Shown: positions 1 to 8,843 of the stretch, in pieces
Position numbering within the stretch: the first letter of the stretch is position 1
Layout: each line of letters begins with the position of its first letter
Assembly (NCBI RefSeq): GCF_025962655.1
Contig: NZ_JAGFPE010000007.1
Location: 186,001 to 250,000 of the forward strand
Source: Candidatus Symbiopectobacterium sp. NZEC151
Lineage (GTDB): Bacteria > Pseudomonadota > Gammaproteobacteria > Enterobacterales > Enterobacteriaceae
DNA: 64,000 nucleotides
Direction: 5' to 3'
The notes under the pieces: model-generated
Told to the model about the DNA's origin: nothing
Seen by the model: the letters and a program-made list of their open reading frames with translations, nothing else
Database searches by the model: none
Made by a program: the position numbers and the translations under genes

Positions 1-1061
1 CTGAAAAGCGCAGCGCTAAAAACCTCATTTTCTGGAGCCTGATACTTTGGGGCATACTCGCCACTGCGACAGGAATGGTGCATGACGTCAAAGTGTTGGC
101 GGTCATTCGCTTTCTTTTAGGCGTGGCGGAAAGCGTTGTGATGCCAGCCATGTTGGTATTTTTAAGCCACTGGTTTACAAAGAAAGAACGATCGAAAGCG
201 AATACGTTTCTGTTTCTCGGCAACCCGATTACGGTGCTTTGGATGTCGGTACTTTCCGGCTACCTTGTTGAAGCATTTGGTTGGCGTGGGATGTTTATCA
301 TTGAGGGCATACCCGCAATTATTTGGGCAGCCATCTGGTGGTTTGTTTTTGTAGATAGACCAGCTGATGCTAAATGGTTGACTGAAAAAGAGAAAAAAGA
401 TATTGAAGCTGCATTGGCAGCAGAACAAACCAATATCCAGGAAATTAAAAACTACAGTGAAGCATTTCGTTCCAGAAAAGTGTTGTCACTCTCCTTTATC
501 CACTTCTTCTGGAATATCGGAATGTATGGCTTCATTATGTGGCTGCCTTCAATTCTGAAATCTGCGTCTGGACTGGGTATTGTCGCCACCGGTTGGTTAT
601 CAGCGGCACCTTATCTCCTCGCCGTTCCCATGATGCTGGGTGCGTCATGGTATTCCGATAAGTTTCTGAACCGAAAGATTATTGTTCTGCTCTTCTTAGG
701 TCTTGGCGCCATCTGCTTTATTGGTTCCTTTACTGTTGGTGCATCCAATTTCTGGCTGTCTTATGTGCTTCTGATGGTTGCAGGTGGGGCAATGTATACC
801 CCTTACGGTCCCTTCTTTGCCGCTATTCCTGAAATGATCCCTCGTAACGTGATGGCAGGCGCAATGGCCTTTATCGTCAGTTTCGGTGCGCTTGGCTCGT
901 TTGTGGGTTCGTGGATTGTCGGCTATCTGAATGGCCTAACCGGGGGTCCCGGTGCGTCTTACATCTTTATGGGCGGAGCACTGGTGCTTGCTGTTTTCTT
1001 GACCTCGGTCACAGCGTTTACCAGCACAACCTCTTCTCTGAGCAAAGCACAGGCGTACTAA
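1..1061 (+). CDS. MFS transporter, ACS (anion:cation symporter) type, 5' end cut by window edge
   Basis: Inner-membrane secondary transporter of the major facilitator superfamily. The reading frame is open from the window edge (first full codon at base 3), giving 352 visible residues; the first one or two membrane helices and the start codon lie outside. The visible part begins with a charged loop and the typical ACS stretch RFLLGVAES, then carries the central cytoplasmic loop (residues about 115-155) and six C-terminal helices. ACS members import organic anions such as hexuronates, galactonate or related sugar acids; the substrate cannot be read from the sequence. A rho-independent terminator follows directly, and a FadR-type regulator lies downstream on the same strand, which is the usual partner of sugar-acid transporters. 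Family sure, substrate unknown. Confidence 0.9.
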   Translation, partial: EKRSAKNLIFWSLILWGILATATGMVHDVKVLAVIRFLLGVAESVVMPAMLVFLSHWFTKKERSKANTFLFLGNPITVLWMSVLSGYLVEAFGWRGMFIIEGIPAIIWAAIWWFVFVDRPADAKWLTEKEKKDIEAALAAEQTNIQEIKNYSEAFRSRKVLSLSFIHFFWNIGMYGFIMWLPSILKSASGLGIVATGWLSAAPYLLAVPMMLGASWYSDKFLNRKIIVLLFLGLGAICFIGSFTVGASNFWLSYVLLMVAGGAMYTPYGPFFAAIPEMIPRNVMAGAMAFIVSFGALGSFVGSWIVGYLNGLTGGPGASYIFMGGALVLAVFLTSVTAFTSTTSSLSKAQAY

Positions 1062-1064
1062 TGC

Positions 1065-1086
1065 AAAGCGCCCTGATGGGCGCTTT
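1065..1086 (+). terminator. Rho-independent terminator of the MFS gene
   Basis: Perfect 9-bp stem AAAGCGCCC / GGGCGCTTT with a TGAT loop, starting four bases after the stop codon and followed by a short T-rich run (gttctt). Confidence 0.85.
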
Positions 1087-1147
1087 GTTCTTAAAAGTGA
1101 AATGTTATACAATCGCTTTCTTCAAGACATCTATAGCGGGCCCCATC

Positions 1148-1876
1148 TTGAGCATAAAATCCATTCAAAAACACAATGTTGTAAATGAAATTTATGATCA
1201 GATCAGCGGAAAACTGCTAGACGGCAGTTGGTCCCCGGGGAGCCGTCTTCCCTCGGAAGCAGAACTCACGGCCGCCTTTAACGTCAGTCGCGTTAGCGTG
1301 CGCAGCGCAGTACAGCGTTTTCGAGACTTGGGTATCGTAGTCACACGCCATGGTAGCGGCAGCTTCGTGAGTGAAAACTTTACGCCGCAGATGCTCAGCA
1401 ACGATCCCAGACCAATCATGCATCTGAGCCGCGAAGAATTCCACGATATGATGATTTTTCGCCAAACAGTGGAATTTAAATGCGTTGAGTTAGCGGTAAC
1501 ACATGCCACCGATGAGGATATGCGCCATCTCGAACAAGCCCTCAACAACATGCTCATCAACAAAAGCGATTATAAAAAATACTCGGAAGCAGATTACGAG
1601 TTTCATCTTGCCATCGTCAGGGCATCGCATAATAGTGTGTTCTACAACGTAATGAACTCGATTAAAGACATTTATTACTACTATCTTGAGGAGCTTAACC
1701 GCGCATTGGGTATTACTCTTGAGAGTGTCGAGGCACATATCAAAGTATACATGTCCATTAAAAACAGGGACGCGCGTACGGCTGTAGAAGTCCTTAATGA
1801 AGCGATGTCTGAAAATATTATCGCCATCGAAAAAATCAAATCATCGGCAAACGACACCGATCAGTCGATACGCTAA
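1148..1876 (+). CDS. GntR-family regulator, FadR/FCD subfamily
   Basis: DNA-binding transcription factor of 242 residues. The N-terminal winged helix (about residues 8-75) contains the signature GSRLPSEAELTAAFNVSRVS and the wing RHGSGSFVS. The C-terminal all-helical FCD ligand domain (about 90-230) shows the metal/ligand-binding set as D-x3-H in EADYEFHLAI followed by further His in RASHNS and VEAHIKVY. FCD regulators usually repress sugar-acid or organic-acid catabolism and release DNA on binding the substrate, which fits the transporter just upstream. I place the start at TTG 1148 because it leaves the usual ~10 residues before the wHTH; upstream in-frame codons fall in the terminator of the previous gene. 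A -10-like TACAAT at 1108-1113 would give transcription after that terminator. Family sure, start moderately sure. Confidence 0.85.
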   Translation: MSIKSIQKHNVVNEIYDQISGKLLDGSWSPGSRLPSEAELTAAFNVSRVSVRSAVQRFRDLGIVVTRHGSGSFVSENFTPQMLSNDPRPIMHLSREEFHDMMIFRQTVEFKCVELAVTHATDEDMRHLEQALNNMLINKSDYKKYSEADYEFHLAIVRASHNSVFYNVMNSIKDIYYYYLEELNRALGITLESVEAHIKVYMSIKNRDARTAVEVLNEAMSENIIAIEKIKSSANDTDQSIR

Positions 1877-2044
1877 TTAACGTCCCCGTTTCTTTTGGGT
1901 GCCAAACGCGCCAAAATCATCACAGCATCGTCCCCTCAACCGTCATAAGCACCTTCACCCCATATTTACCCAACCTACATCTACGCTTTTTTAGAAGGAT
2001 ACCGTCGAACCGCGTTCACCTCAGTGAGCTGAGCCCACAAGAAA

Positions 2045-3070
2045 TCAGGTTTTTTTTCCACGCCGCGGGTGTTTCACACTAAGCAACAATGACGGGAGCG
2101 TATGAATGATCAACATACGAACAATATGGTTGGTCATGACAAAGCCTGCATCCACTTTCATCGCCAATGCAGCATAAGACATCGACTCCACACTGCCGGG
2201 AGCCCAGGAAAGCACGAGGATATCGAAGGAATACCCTATCAACTCGGATGTAGCCCAAGCCATCAAGAGTGTAACCCCAAGGCTAATAGTTACAAGCTGC
2301 AATGACGCCCACAGATGACGTAGAAACTCGTCCAGCGGAAAGGCAGTAAAATAGTGACCAATAAGCATCCCCATAAGCACCATACCCAGTTGGTTAATAA
2401 TATCCGGTAAAACAAGCAACTCAGGCGAAAAAGCGTGGAGCAATGCGGCGCAAAATAAGGTGGTCAGCATATACGGTGCTGGAATATGCCAGTGTTCAAG
2501 CACCTTACCCAAGATGAACCCGGTGAGAACTATACTGGCTAGCCATACCCCATGTACTGTCAACTGCGTCGGTGGTGAAGTCATTGACTCTACATTATCA
2601 AATCCGACGATAATCCCAGCGAGCACGGTAAGTGTGATTAGACGCAACGAATGGGAAATCACAATCTTCTGCGGTGGCGTCTTCGAAAAATCGGCCAGTG
2701 CCAACACTGCAGCCATAGCCCCAGGTACTGCGCCCAACAGAGCCTCTTCTTTGCTCCAATGCAGGCGTTGAATACACCACCGATAACAAAGGGCAAATTG
2801 CAATGATAAGCAGATGCATAGGGCGCACAGCAGGCCGATAACACCGGTAGTTTCACCGAAAGTCATTTCCCTAAACATTAGACCGATGGAAGAACCCAGA
2901 GAAATTTGTATAAACACCATAGAATTAGGAATAGTGCTTATACGCAATGAAAAACGGCTGAGAAGAATAATAAGCGCTATGGGGCCAAACATCATTCCTA
3001 ATGGAATATTGATAAGCGCCAGTAACCATCCAGCCAAGGCACATAATAAAAAACCGCCCACCAGCCCCAT
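2045..3070 (-). CDS. AbrB-family (PF05145-type) membrane protein, probable exporter of the operon product
   Basis: Integral membrane protein of 341 residues with about ten hydrophobic segments and a visible internal duplication: the first half carries GAVPGAMAAVLALA followed by HSLRL, the second half SWAPGSVESMSYAALA followed by NHIVRM. This paired P-G-x-M/S...H-x-x-R pattern is characteristic of the AbrB/AbrB_dup family, often mis-named 'ammonia monooxygenase' or 'AbrB regulator'; the family is poorly characterised, with transport the usual inference. It is the last gene of a four-gene minus-strand operon, 19 bases after the FAD protein. As the only membrane protein beside three soluble enzymes it most simply exports or imports the pathway product. 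It has no DNA-binding domain. Family fairly sure; function inferred from context. Confidence 0.8.
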   Translation of the reverse strand: MGLVGGFLLCALAGWLLALINIPLGMMFGPIALIILLSRFSLRISTIPNSMVFIQISLGSSIGLMFREMTFGETTGVIGLLCALCICLSLQFALCYRWCIQRLHWSKEEALLGAVPGAMAAVLALADFSKTPPQKIVISHSLRLITLTVLAGIIVGFDNVESMTSPPTQLTVHGVWLASIVLTGFILGKVLEHWHIPAPYMLTTLFCAALLHAFSPELLVLPDIINQLGMVLMGMLIGHYFTAFPLDEFLRHLWASLQLVTISLGVTLLMAWATSELIGYSFDILVLSWAPGSVESMSYAALAMKVDAGFVMTNHIVRMLIIHTLPSLLLSVKHPRRGKKT

Positions 3071-3089
3071 GCCCTACTCCTGATAAATA

Positions 3090-4493
3090 TTAATATCCAA
3101 GATCCGCTGCATGCGGGGTGTCATTCCAGCGACTGACTACCGCCAACTTAGCTTGCTCATGAAGAATATCTATATTTCCAACGGTGAAAAATTCGCCCAC
3201 TGTCATCTGTCCGATACATTTGACATTCGGCACTATGGTGTTATTTACGCTGATGACACTAAGGGTTTCAGGGCAGATACGAATCCCCCCGAACGGATGA
3301 GGAACGCCTATTCCTCTGCTTATCAGCCGACCTATCAATGGGTAATGGTAAGGACAAGCACTAATCCCGCTGGCATTGATAAGTTTATTCACTCGCGGGC
3401 CCTGGACGCCTGAAACAGAGAGGGTAAATCCATCAGGATTCGGTGTGATGGAAATATCACCGTGCAGATGATCTAGTTTACCAGTGGAAAACAGTTGTTC
3501 CACACGCAGAGCATTAGGGATAGCAATAGGAACGCGCAATTGCTGCCAGCGCGACTGCCAACGAGCAATAAAACGAGCTCTCTGGGTCAAGCTCAGTCGA
3601 CGCCAAGCATGGCTAACTGAAATATTGAGTGCGAGAAGAATACTCATAGCAGTAATGCTCGGCTGAGCATTGCGCAGAAAATCACTCAAAGAACAACGCT
3701 GGGCCGCAAACTCCAGGCGTAATAGTCGAAAGAGTTGGTGAAAAGCAATATTGCCCGAGACGAAATATAAACGATCGATATTTCTGGGAGTAAACCGCTG
3801 TGGTAACACGTTGTGGTACCCGGCAATTCGCCTCGGCAGAAGTCCTTGACGGGAGATGAAATAGAGCTTCCTGCAATGTGGTGCCAATGCAATGGCAACA
3901 TCGTGGGCTGATAAACGACTTCCGATAATACCGACACTCTCCCCGGGTAGAATACGCAGGTTCCGGATCGGCCATGCAGATTCGAAATACCCAGCGTGCA
4001 GTGCCACACCGTAGGGATCTCTTTGCTGAGTGGTGCCAGTACATAAAAAGCAACGTGAAAACAGCGCATTTTCTCCACTTTGAGTGTATATCCTTACCCC
4101 TCCAGCCTGGAGTGTCAGATCGACAACCATTTTTGGCACAAAACGCAATATTATGCCGCGCTGACGAGAACGTTGCTTGCACAGTATGAGTTGATAACGT
4201 AGGAACTGCCCAAAGTAGGTACGAGGAACAAACTGGTCGTCTGAGTGCTGAAGGTGAGTTTGATATTGCTTTAGCCAAGAGCCAAAATCACCAGCCTCGC
4301 GAAAATACATCGTTTTCACCGGACGATTGAGTAAATTAGTGCAAACGTCATCACCAAACGCGTGACCAACAGCAAGCGTTTCCGGTGTATCGAACAATGT
4401 AATGGCTGAGATCTCCTGATCAGGCAGTTCCAATAAGCGAAACAGAACGGAAAGACCGGCATATCCGCTTCCGACGATGGCATAGTTTTTCAT
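3090..4493 (-). CDS. FAD/NAD(P)-binding oxidoreductase (COG4529-like) of the dioxygenase/ATP-grasp operon
   Basis: Soluble flavoprotein of 467 residues. An N-terminal dinucleotide fold reads AIVGSGYAGLS (residues 5-15), a CTGTTQQRDP motif at 151-160 resembles the second FAD contact, and a second Rossmann motif VGIIGSRLSAHDVAIAL lies at 187-203; SRLSA after the glycines is typical of the COG4529 group of flavin-dependent oxidases/monooxygenases. The start ATG (4491-4493) overlaps the TGA of the ATP-grasp gene as ATGA, so the two are probably translationally coupled. The enzyme probably oxidises the product of the upstream dioxygenase/ligase pair, for example by N- or C-hydroxylation or dehydrogenation; the substrate is not visible. 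An alternative upstream Met would extend it into the ligase gene and is unlikely. Confidence 0.8.
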   Translation of the reverse strand: MKNYAIVGSGYAGLSVLFRLLELPDQEISAITLFDTPETLAVGHAFGDDVCTNLLNRPVKTMYFREAGDFGSWLKQYQTHLQHSDDQFVPRTYFGQFLRYQLILCKQRSRQRGIILRFVPKMVVDLTLQAGGVRIYTQSGENALFSRCFLCTGTTQQRDPYGVALHAGYFESAWPIRNLRILPGESVGIIGSRLSAHDVAIALAPHCRKLYFISRQGLLPRRIAGYHNVLPQRFTPRNIDRLYFVSGNIAFHQLFRLLRLEFAAQRCSLSDFLRNAQPSITAMSILLALNISVSHAWRRLSLTQRARFIARWQSRWQQLRVPIAIPNALRVEQLFSTGKLDHLHGDISITPNPDGFTLSVSGVQGPRVNKLINASGISACPYHYPLIGRLISRGIGVPHPFGGIRICPETLSVISVNNTIVPNVKCIGQMTVGEFFTVGNIDILHEQAKLAVVSRWNDTPHAADLGY

Positions 4494-5716
4494 ATGTCGC
4501 TTGTCCACCGGGTATTTTCTTCCACCCAGTTTGCCAGATAGCACAGATTTGCATTTACCTCATGGCTGTCCCGGCCTTCTACAATAGCGCTAACCACCTC
4601 CCCATTAGTGAATTTCATGGCATCGTAATGCTGCCCCACCACGCCAGTGACACGATATTTAAGCACGAAAGGGAATGGGCATTCCTGTGGGATAGCCACC
4701 AATGTTCCATTTTGCGGTGGCACATTGAGCTGGCCCACCAGCCTGAGAGGTGAACGTTGTGTCAGATTTTCAGGATAATGCTGGTTCAGACGAGCATCAA
4801 GCCAAGTCATTCTAGGATCTAACCCGAACGCAGCCCCGAGTTCCTCATTAACAAAGCATCCCCCGAGACGACACGCAAGCTCACCAAAAATAATATGCTG
4901 AGACTTATCAACAAATACCTCTAAATGGAACAAAGTGTCATTGGGCGTAGGGAATATTTCTTCCAAGAGGTATCGCGTATAGCCAGTCAGTTGCTGAAGC
5001 AGGTAACTATTGCATTCCATCACCAGTCCCAGCGATTCACCAGACAAAAAATCCAGACAGGAGACATTGGCTCGAGAAGCAGAAATAAAAATCGGCCGCC
5101 CACACAGATATAAGCCGTTAATTTGGTAAGCGTGGCCTTCAATAAACCGCTCTATTAGCAAATTGTGAAAATGCAAGGGCGTTATCATTTGTAGACAGGC
5201 TTTCAATTGATTGTCGTTACGTATAACAACAACATTCTGTGAGCCCCTACCATCAGTCGGTTTTATAACACTGGGATAACCGTGGGTTTCTATAAATAAG
5301 GCGATATCTGTAGCATTTTTGACGAGAGCCATCTCCGGTATCGCTACCTGGTACTGCTGCACCAGAGATTTCATTAAAAATTTGTCGCGAAAATAGAGTG
5401 CCTCTTTGGCAGACTGATGAGTAAGGCCCAAACGGTCGTTAATACGCGCGGCTCTCAGTACATCGACTTCTGCCAAAAAATGGACTTCTTTCACTGGATG
5501 GCACTTGGCATAATCATAGAGATCCAGTTCCACCATTGGGTTATCGTTGAAGTCATCGTAGAAACGAACAACGAACAGATCACCAAGATGGTTCATCACG
5601 TCAATGCGATGTTCGCTGCAAGTGGCAAATACGAGCGGAGTATTCCTCTGCAAAAACGCCCACTCGGACCGTTGATGTTGAAGAATAATTTTAGCAGGGC
5701 ATAATAAAATATTCAT
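4490..5716 (-). CDS. ATP-grasp carboxylate-amine ligase
   Basis: Soluble ATP-dependent ligase of 408 residues. The ATP-grasp fold is recognisable from about residue 105 to 290: the first ATP-binding lysine in YFRDKFLMK, the second in PSVIKPTDGRGS, the adenine-side acid in LLIERFIEGHAYQ, and the Mg/phosphate motif FHLEVF followed by FGELACRLGG (Glu and Arg in place). The N-terminal ~100 residues form the pre-ATP-grasp domain, and the ~100 C-terminal residues resemble those of L-amino-acid ligases. Such enzymes activate a carboxylate as acyl phosphate and form an amide bond, as in dipeptide antibiotic pathways. The start ATG 5716 overlaps the TGA of the dioxygenase gene (TGATG); a GTG at 5719 is also possible. 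Class sure; substrate unknown. Confidence 0.85.
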   Translation of the reverse strand: MNILLCPAKIILQHQRSEWAFLQRNTPLVFATCSEHRIDVMNHLGDLFVVRFYDDFNDNPMVELDLYDYAKCHPVKEVHFLAEVDVLRAARINDRLGLTHQSAKEALYFRDKFLMKSLVQQYQVAIPEMALVKNATDIALFIETHGYPSVIKPTDGRGSQNVVVIRNDNQLKACLQMITPLHFHNLLIERFIEGHAYQINGLYLCGRPIFISASRANVSCLDFLSGESLGLVMECNSYLLQQLTGYTRYLLEEIFPTPNDTLFHLEVFVDKSQHIIFGELACRLGGCFVNEELGAAFGLDPRMTWLDARLNQHYPENLTQRSPLRLVGQLNVPPQNGTLVAIPQECPFPFVLKYRVTGVVGQHYDAMKFTNGEVVSAIVEGRDSHEVNANLCYLANWVEENTRWTSDI

Positions 5717-6351
5717 CACGACACTCGATCATCAAAGGTGATGACAAAAACATCGCGATATCCCTTTCCCGGTAATAGTGGAACTATCGCTGAAGTATAA
5801 TGTAGATAATTAACATCATTAAAAACCACCGCTTCCCCTTCATTTAGTTTGAACGTCACCACTTTAGCGGTGTCTTTATCACAAGGGATAAGTGTAGTAT
5901 CTCCTCCAGAAACATTATTTAATTCGATACAACACACCGATATATAGGTAAAACCGTCCTGATGGATGCCTTCAGGGGCTGGGTGACCGATATTTAAACT
6001 ATCTGTAGTGATACGAATCTGATGAATGCCTATTTGATATTCCTTATCTGGCAAAATTGGGACAAGACGGGAAATAATTGAATCAAAAACAATATCAGCA
6101 ACATCAGGCACCAAGCCTGCATATTCACGTTTAACTCCACCAGAATAACAATTTAGATGCGAAGGCTGATAAAATGGCATGTTTGAGTTAAGATAACTAA
6201 ATTGTTGAGATTTCAAAACAGCTTGCTGATAACAGCGAAACCGAAAATGACTGTCCTTGGGTTTCAACCAAAGGTCGGGTGGTAAATCATTAAAGCTATC
6301 TTTCAAAAAACGTGGAATATCACCTACAGGTAAGAACTGATAATATTGCAT
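5716..6351 (-). CDS. Fe(II)/2-oxoglutarate dioxygenase, amino-acid hydroxylase-like (PF10014 type)
   Basis: Probable non-haem iron dioxygenase of 211 residues, first gene of the operon. The metal triad is visible: His130-Gln-Asp132 in PEGIHQDGFTY and a distal His184 in VNYLHYTSAI, followed by an arginine (GYRDVFVITF, about 199) placed to bind 2-oxoglutarate. The EG-x-H-x-D-G context is that of the small 2OG-Fe dioxygenase family containing the L-isoleucine hydroxylases of Bacillus and the HilA/HilB-type enzymes of Pantoea, so hydroxylation of a free aliphatic L-amino acid is the leading guess. The coding sequence is AT-rich compared with norVW nearby, which suggests lateral acquisition of the operon. 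The start ATG 6351 has only a weak GGAC ribosome-binding site. Family fairly sure; substrate inferred. Confidence 0.85.
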   Translation of the reverse strand: MQYYQFLPVGDIPRFLKDSFNDLPPDLWLKPKDSHFRFRCYQQAVLKSQQFSYLNSNMPFYQPSHLNCYSGGVKREYAGLVPDVADIVFDSIISRLVPILPDKEYQIGIHQIRITTDSLNIGHPAPEGIHQDGFTYISVCCIELNNVSGGDTTLIPCDKDTAKVVTFKLNEGEAVVFNDVNYLHYTSAIVPLLPGKGYRDVFVITFDDRVS

Positions 6352-6659
6352 ATATTATTCGTCCATGTGTGAGATCAAAGTTTTTGGAAATTTATATTTC
6401 ATACAAGACAATCCACACCATAATATGAACTTATTTTATCCATCTAAGTTCAACACCTAGTTAACAGCATTCAACCTTTTTCAATTATGACCAAGAAATC
6501 AAGCCACACCGCTGTAGACTCAACGCAGACGATCGGCAGAGTGGAACGCAAACACTCCCCCCAATCCTGCGGTCGAGGCCATCGATCAAGGTAACAAGCA
6601 TTGGGTCATCGAGAATGAGCGTCCAGAGATGCCAGTACGCCTAGACAATTTTTTCCATG
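6352..6659. other. 308-bp gap: AT-rich upstream region of the dioxygenase operon plus coding-like scraps
   Basis: The first ~130 bases are very AT-rich and must hold the promoter of the minus-strand operon; I see no convincing -35/-10 pair with standard spacing. From about 6520 to 6660 the composition changes abruptly to GC-rich. On the plus strand 6520-6560 reads TQTIGRVERKH, reminiscent of the C-terminal part of IS1-type transposases, and 6560-6670 is open in a different frame (VEAIDQGNKHWVIENE...) without a start. These look like decayed fragments, possibly from an insertion at the border of the operon. Confidence 0.4.
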
Positions 6660-7559
6660 TTACTGATGCAGCTTCCCCCTGGCATCCATGGCAATCAACA
6701 GCACGGATGAGAGAATAAGCAGCGTGCCAAGCCAGTCCGGCAGCGTGAAGGTAATGCCCAGCAGCAGCAAGGACAACACCGCACTGGTCAGCGGCTCCGC
6801 ACAGCTGAGAATACTGGCCTTCTGGCCGCCAATCAGCGATGCGCCCTTGAGATACAGGCTAAACGTCACGGCGGTACCCACGATAATCAGGTAGAAGAAG
6901 GCAAACAGGCCCAGGCCGTTAACCGCAATATTCTCTTCCGGCAGCAGGAAGAACGGCATCATCGATACCCCGGCAATAAACATGCTCCACCCCACCACCA
7001 GCAACGTGCCGTGCCGGGATATCAGGCCCGAGGAGTAAGTGGAATAGAAGGCGGCAGCAAAGGCGGAAGCAATACCCCAAATCAGCGCCGCAGGCGAGAT
7101 CGACAGCGATGTCGGATTACCGTGCGTCACCAGTAAAAAAGTGCCCGCCAGCGAGGTCAGTATCGCAGCGCACACGAACACACCCGGCAACTTTTTCCGC
7201 GTCAGCGCAAACCAGGTGACAATCACCGTCGGGGAGAGAAACTGGAGGATAGTCCCGGTTGCCGCGTTTGATTTTTCAATCGTGACCAAAAAGGTAAACT
7301 GCACCGTCAACGTACCGCACAGGCTGAAAATAAATAACTTGATGGCCTCTTTCTTCTCGCTGAACACGCTGAAAACCGGCTGGCCTTGCAAGAAACCGAG
7401 CATTAACAGAATGATGCCGGAAAACAGCAGACGCGACATTGTCAACCAACCGGCCGAAATGTGCAGATGTTCCATCAAGTATTGGGCGCAGACGCCGGAA
7501 CTGCCCCACAGGATGGAGGCGATTAGCACGTACAACATGCCTTTTTTGGCAAGACTCAT
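6660..7559 (-). CDS. EamA/DMT-superfamily permease
   Basis: Inner-membrane protein of 299 residues with ten predicted helices arranged as two EamA repeats: the first starts [19 protein letters not shown], the second [21 protein letters not shown], and the C-terminal part has the conserved [20 protein letters not shown] permeases of this kind export amino acids or small metabolites or import sugars; the individual substrate is not predictable. I choose the Met at 7557-7559 ([11 protein letters not shown]), which begins just before the first helix; the longer form adds 13 polar residues. It is a single-gene unit on the minus strand, 156 bases downstream of norW. Confidence 0.85.
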   Translation of the reverse strand: MSLAKKGMLYVLIASILWGSSGVCAQYLMEHLHISAGWLTMSRLLFSGIILLMLGFLQGQPVFSVFSEKKEAIKLFIFSLCGTLTVQFTFLVTIEKSNAATGTILQFLSPTVIVTWFALTRKKLPGVFVCAAILTSLAGTFLLVTHGNPTSLSISPAALIWGIASAFAAAFYSTYSSGLISRHGTLLVVGWSMFIAGVSMMPFFLLPEENIAVNGLGLFAFFYLIIVGTAVTFSLYLKGASLIGGQKASILSCAEPLTSAVLSLLLLGITFTLPDWLGTLLILSSVLLIAMDARGKLHQ

Positions 7560-7715
7560 CACAACCTCATGGTGGAATAAAACGGAGTAAGGCGACACTT
7601 ATCAATCACGCTCGCTGCACGCGACCAATACGCTATCGCCCTATGCCCTACACCATACTGAAGATAGACAGCCTTTTCGATGGAAAAGCCGAAAAAATCA
7701 CAGCCATACACCAGG

Positions 7716-8843
7716 TTATAGCGCTTTTAGCAGCGCGAACGCCTCTTTCATCCGATCTTCACTCACCACAAAGGCGCGCAACGTGCCCTCCGCATCCATT
7801 CCCTGCGCCACCATGCCCTGCGGTGCAGTGGTAATCTGCCAGCGTAAGTCACTGCGGCCTGATTCTCCGGCCAGATGTAACGGCAGCGCCGGTGTTTTCA
7901 CCTTCACCAGCATGGCGGGCAGCGCGAGCGCGGTGTTAACGCCAAGCAACGTTTTCGCCAGTGCGATAGCGCTTAGCTGGATCGGTTGCAGAAATGGCCG
8001 CACCTGCCCCGCAATTTCGGCGCAGTCGCCTAACGCATAGATATCCGCCTGGCTGGTTTGCAGCATATTGTCTACCACCACGCCGCGTCGGGTGATAATC
8101 CCGGCATGCTGTGCCAGCGCCGTTTCCGGGCACAAGCCAGTCGCGGCCACCACCACATCCACGTCACAGATACGATCGCAATCGAATCGGGCGCGAATGC
8201 CTTTCTCGGTCTGCTCCAGCGATTGCAGTTTTGCTTTCAGTAACAGGTGCGCCCCCATATCGACCAGGCAGTGTTGCAAGCGACCACTCACTTCCGGCGG
8301 CAGCAACGTTGGCAACACGCTGGCAGCGCAATCTGCCAGCGTAACCGTCTTACCGGCACGGCAAAAATCCATTGCCAGTTCAGTGCCAATCAGCCCGGCG
8401 CCTACCACCAACACCCGCCGCGCATCCTGCAACTGCGCTTCACACGCGCGGTATTCTTGCTGGCTGTTCAACGTCAGCATCAGTTCATGCCCCGGCACCG
8501 GTGGAACCGACGCGGAAGCCCCCGTTGCCAGCACCAGCTTGTCGTAACCCCACTCGCTGTCGTGACTTTTTATCCGGCGCTGTGCGACATCAATATCGGT
8601 AACCCGCGTGTTAGGGTATAGCCGTAGCTGATATTGCTCCGCAAACGCCCCCATCGACTGACGCGTGAGATCGTCGGCGCGTTGCCCTTGGCTTATCACA
8701 TGGCTGAGATCGGGTTTGTTATATTCATCCATGCTGTCAGCCGCAATCAGCGACAGCGGGATCGCCGCATCCTGCTTGCGGATATTCTTCACCAATTGGC
8801 GCGCCGCGAAGCCTGAGCCGATAATAACGATACCCTGACTCAT
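7716..8843 (-). CDS. norW: NorW, NADH:flavorubredoxin reductase
   Basis: Cytoplasmic FAD-dependent reductase of 375 residues (E. coli NorW is 377). It passes electrons from NADH to the rubredoxin centre of NorV. FAD binding is seen in [17 protein letters not shown] (residues 5-21), the second Rossmann fold in [18 protein letters not shown] (~142-160), and the flavin-contact motif in [10 protein letters not shown] (~266-275). The start ATG lies inside the last codons of norV (4-base overlap), so the two are translated from one mRNA. Expression should follow the NorR-dependent promoter in front of norV. Confidence 0.96.
   Translation of the reverse strand: MSQGIVIIGSGFAARQLVKNIRKQDAAIPLSLIAADSMDEYNKPDLSHVISQGQRADDLTRQSMGAFAEQYQLRLYPNTRVTDIDVAQRRIKSHDSEWGYDKLVLATGASASVPPVPGHELMLTLNSQQEYRACEAQLQDARRVLVVGAGLIGTELAMDFCRAGKTVTLADCAASVLPTLLPPEVSGRLQHCLVDMGAHLLLKAKLQSLEQTEKGIRARFDCDRICDVDVVVAATGLCPETALAQHAGIITRRGVVVDNMLQTSQADIYALGDCAEIAGQVRPFLQPIQLSAIALAKTLLGVNTALALPAMLVKVKTPALPLHLAGESGRSDLRWQITTAPQGMVAQGMDAEGTLRAFVVSEDRMKEAFALLKAL

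Noticed and set aside
2045-3070. Reading the AbrB-type protein as an AbrB transcription regulator or ammonia monooxygenase
   Set aside because: It is a polytopic membrane protein with no DNA-binding domain and no metal or copper ligands of a monooxygenase.
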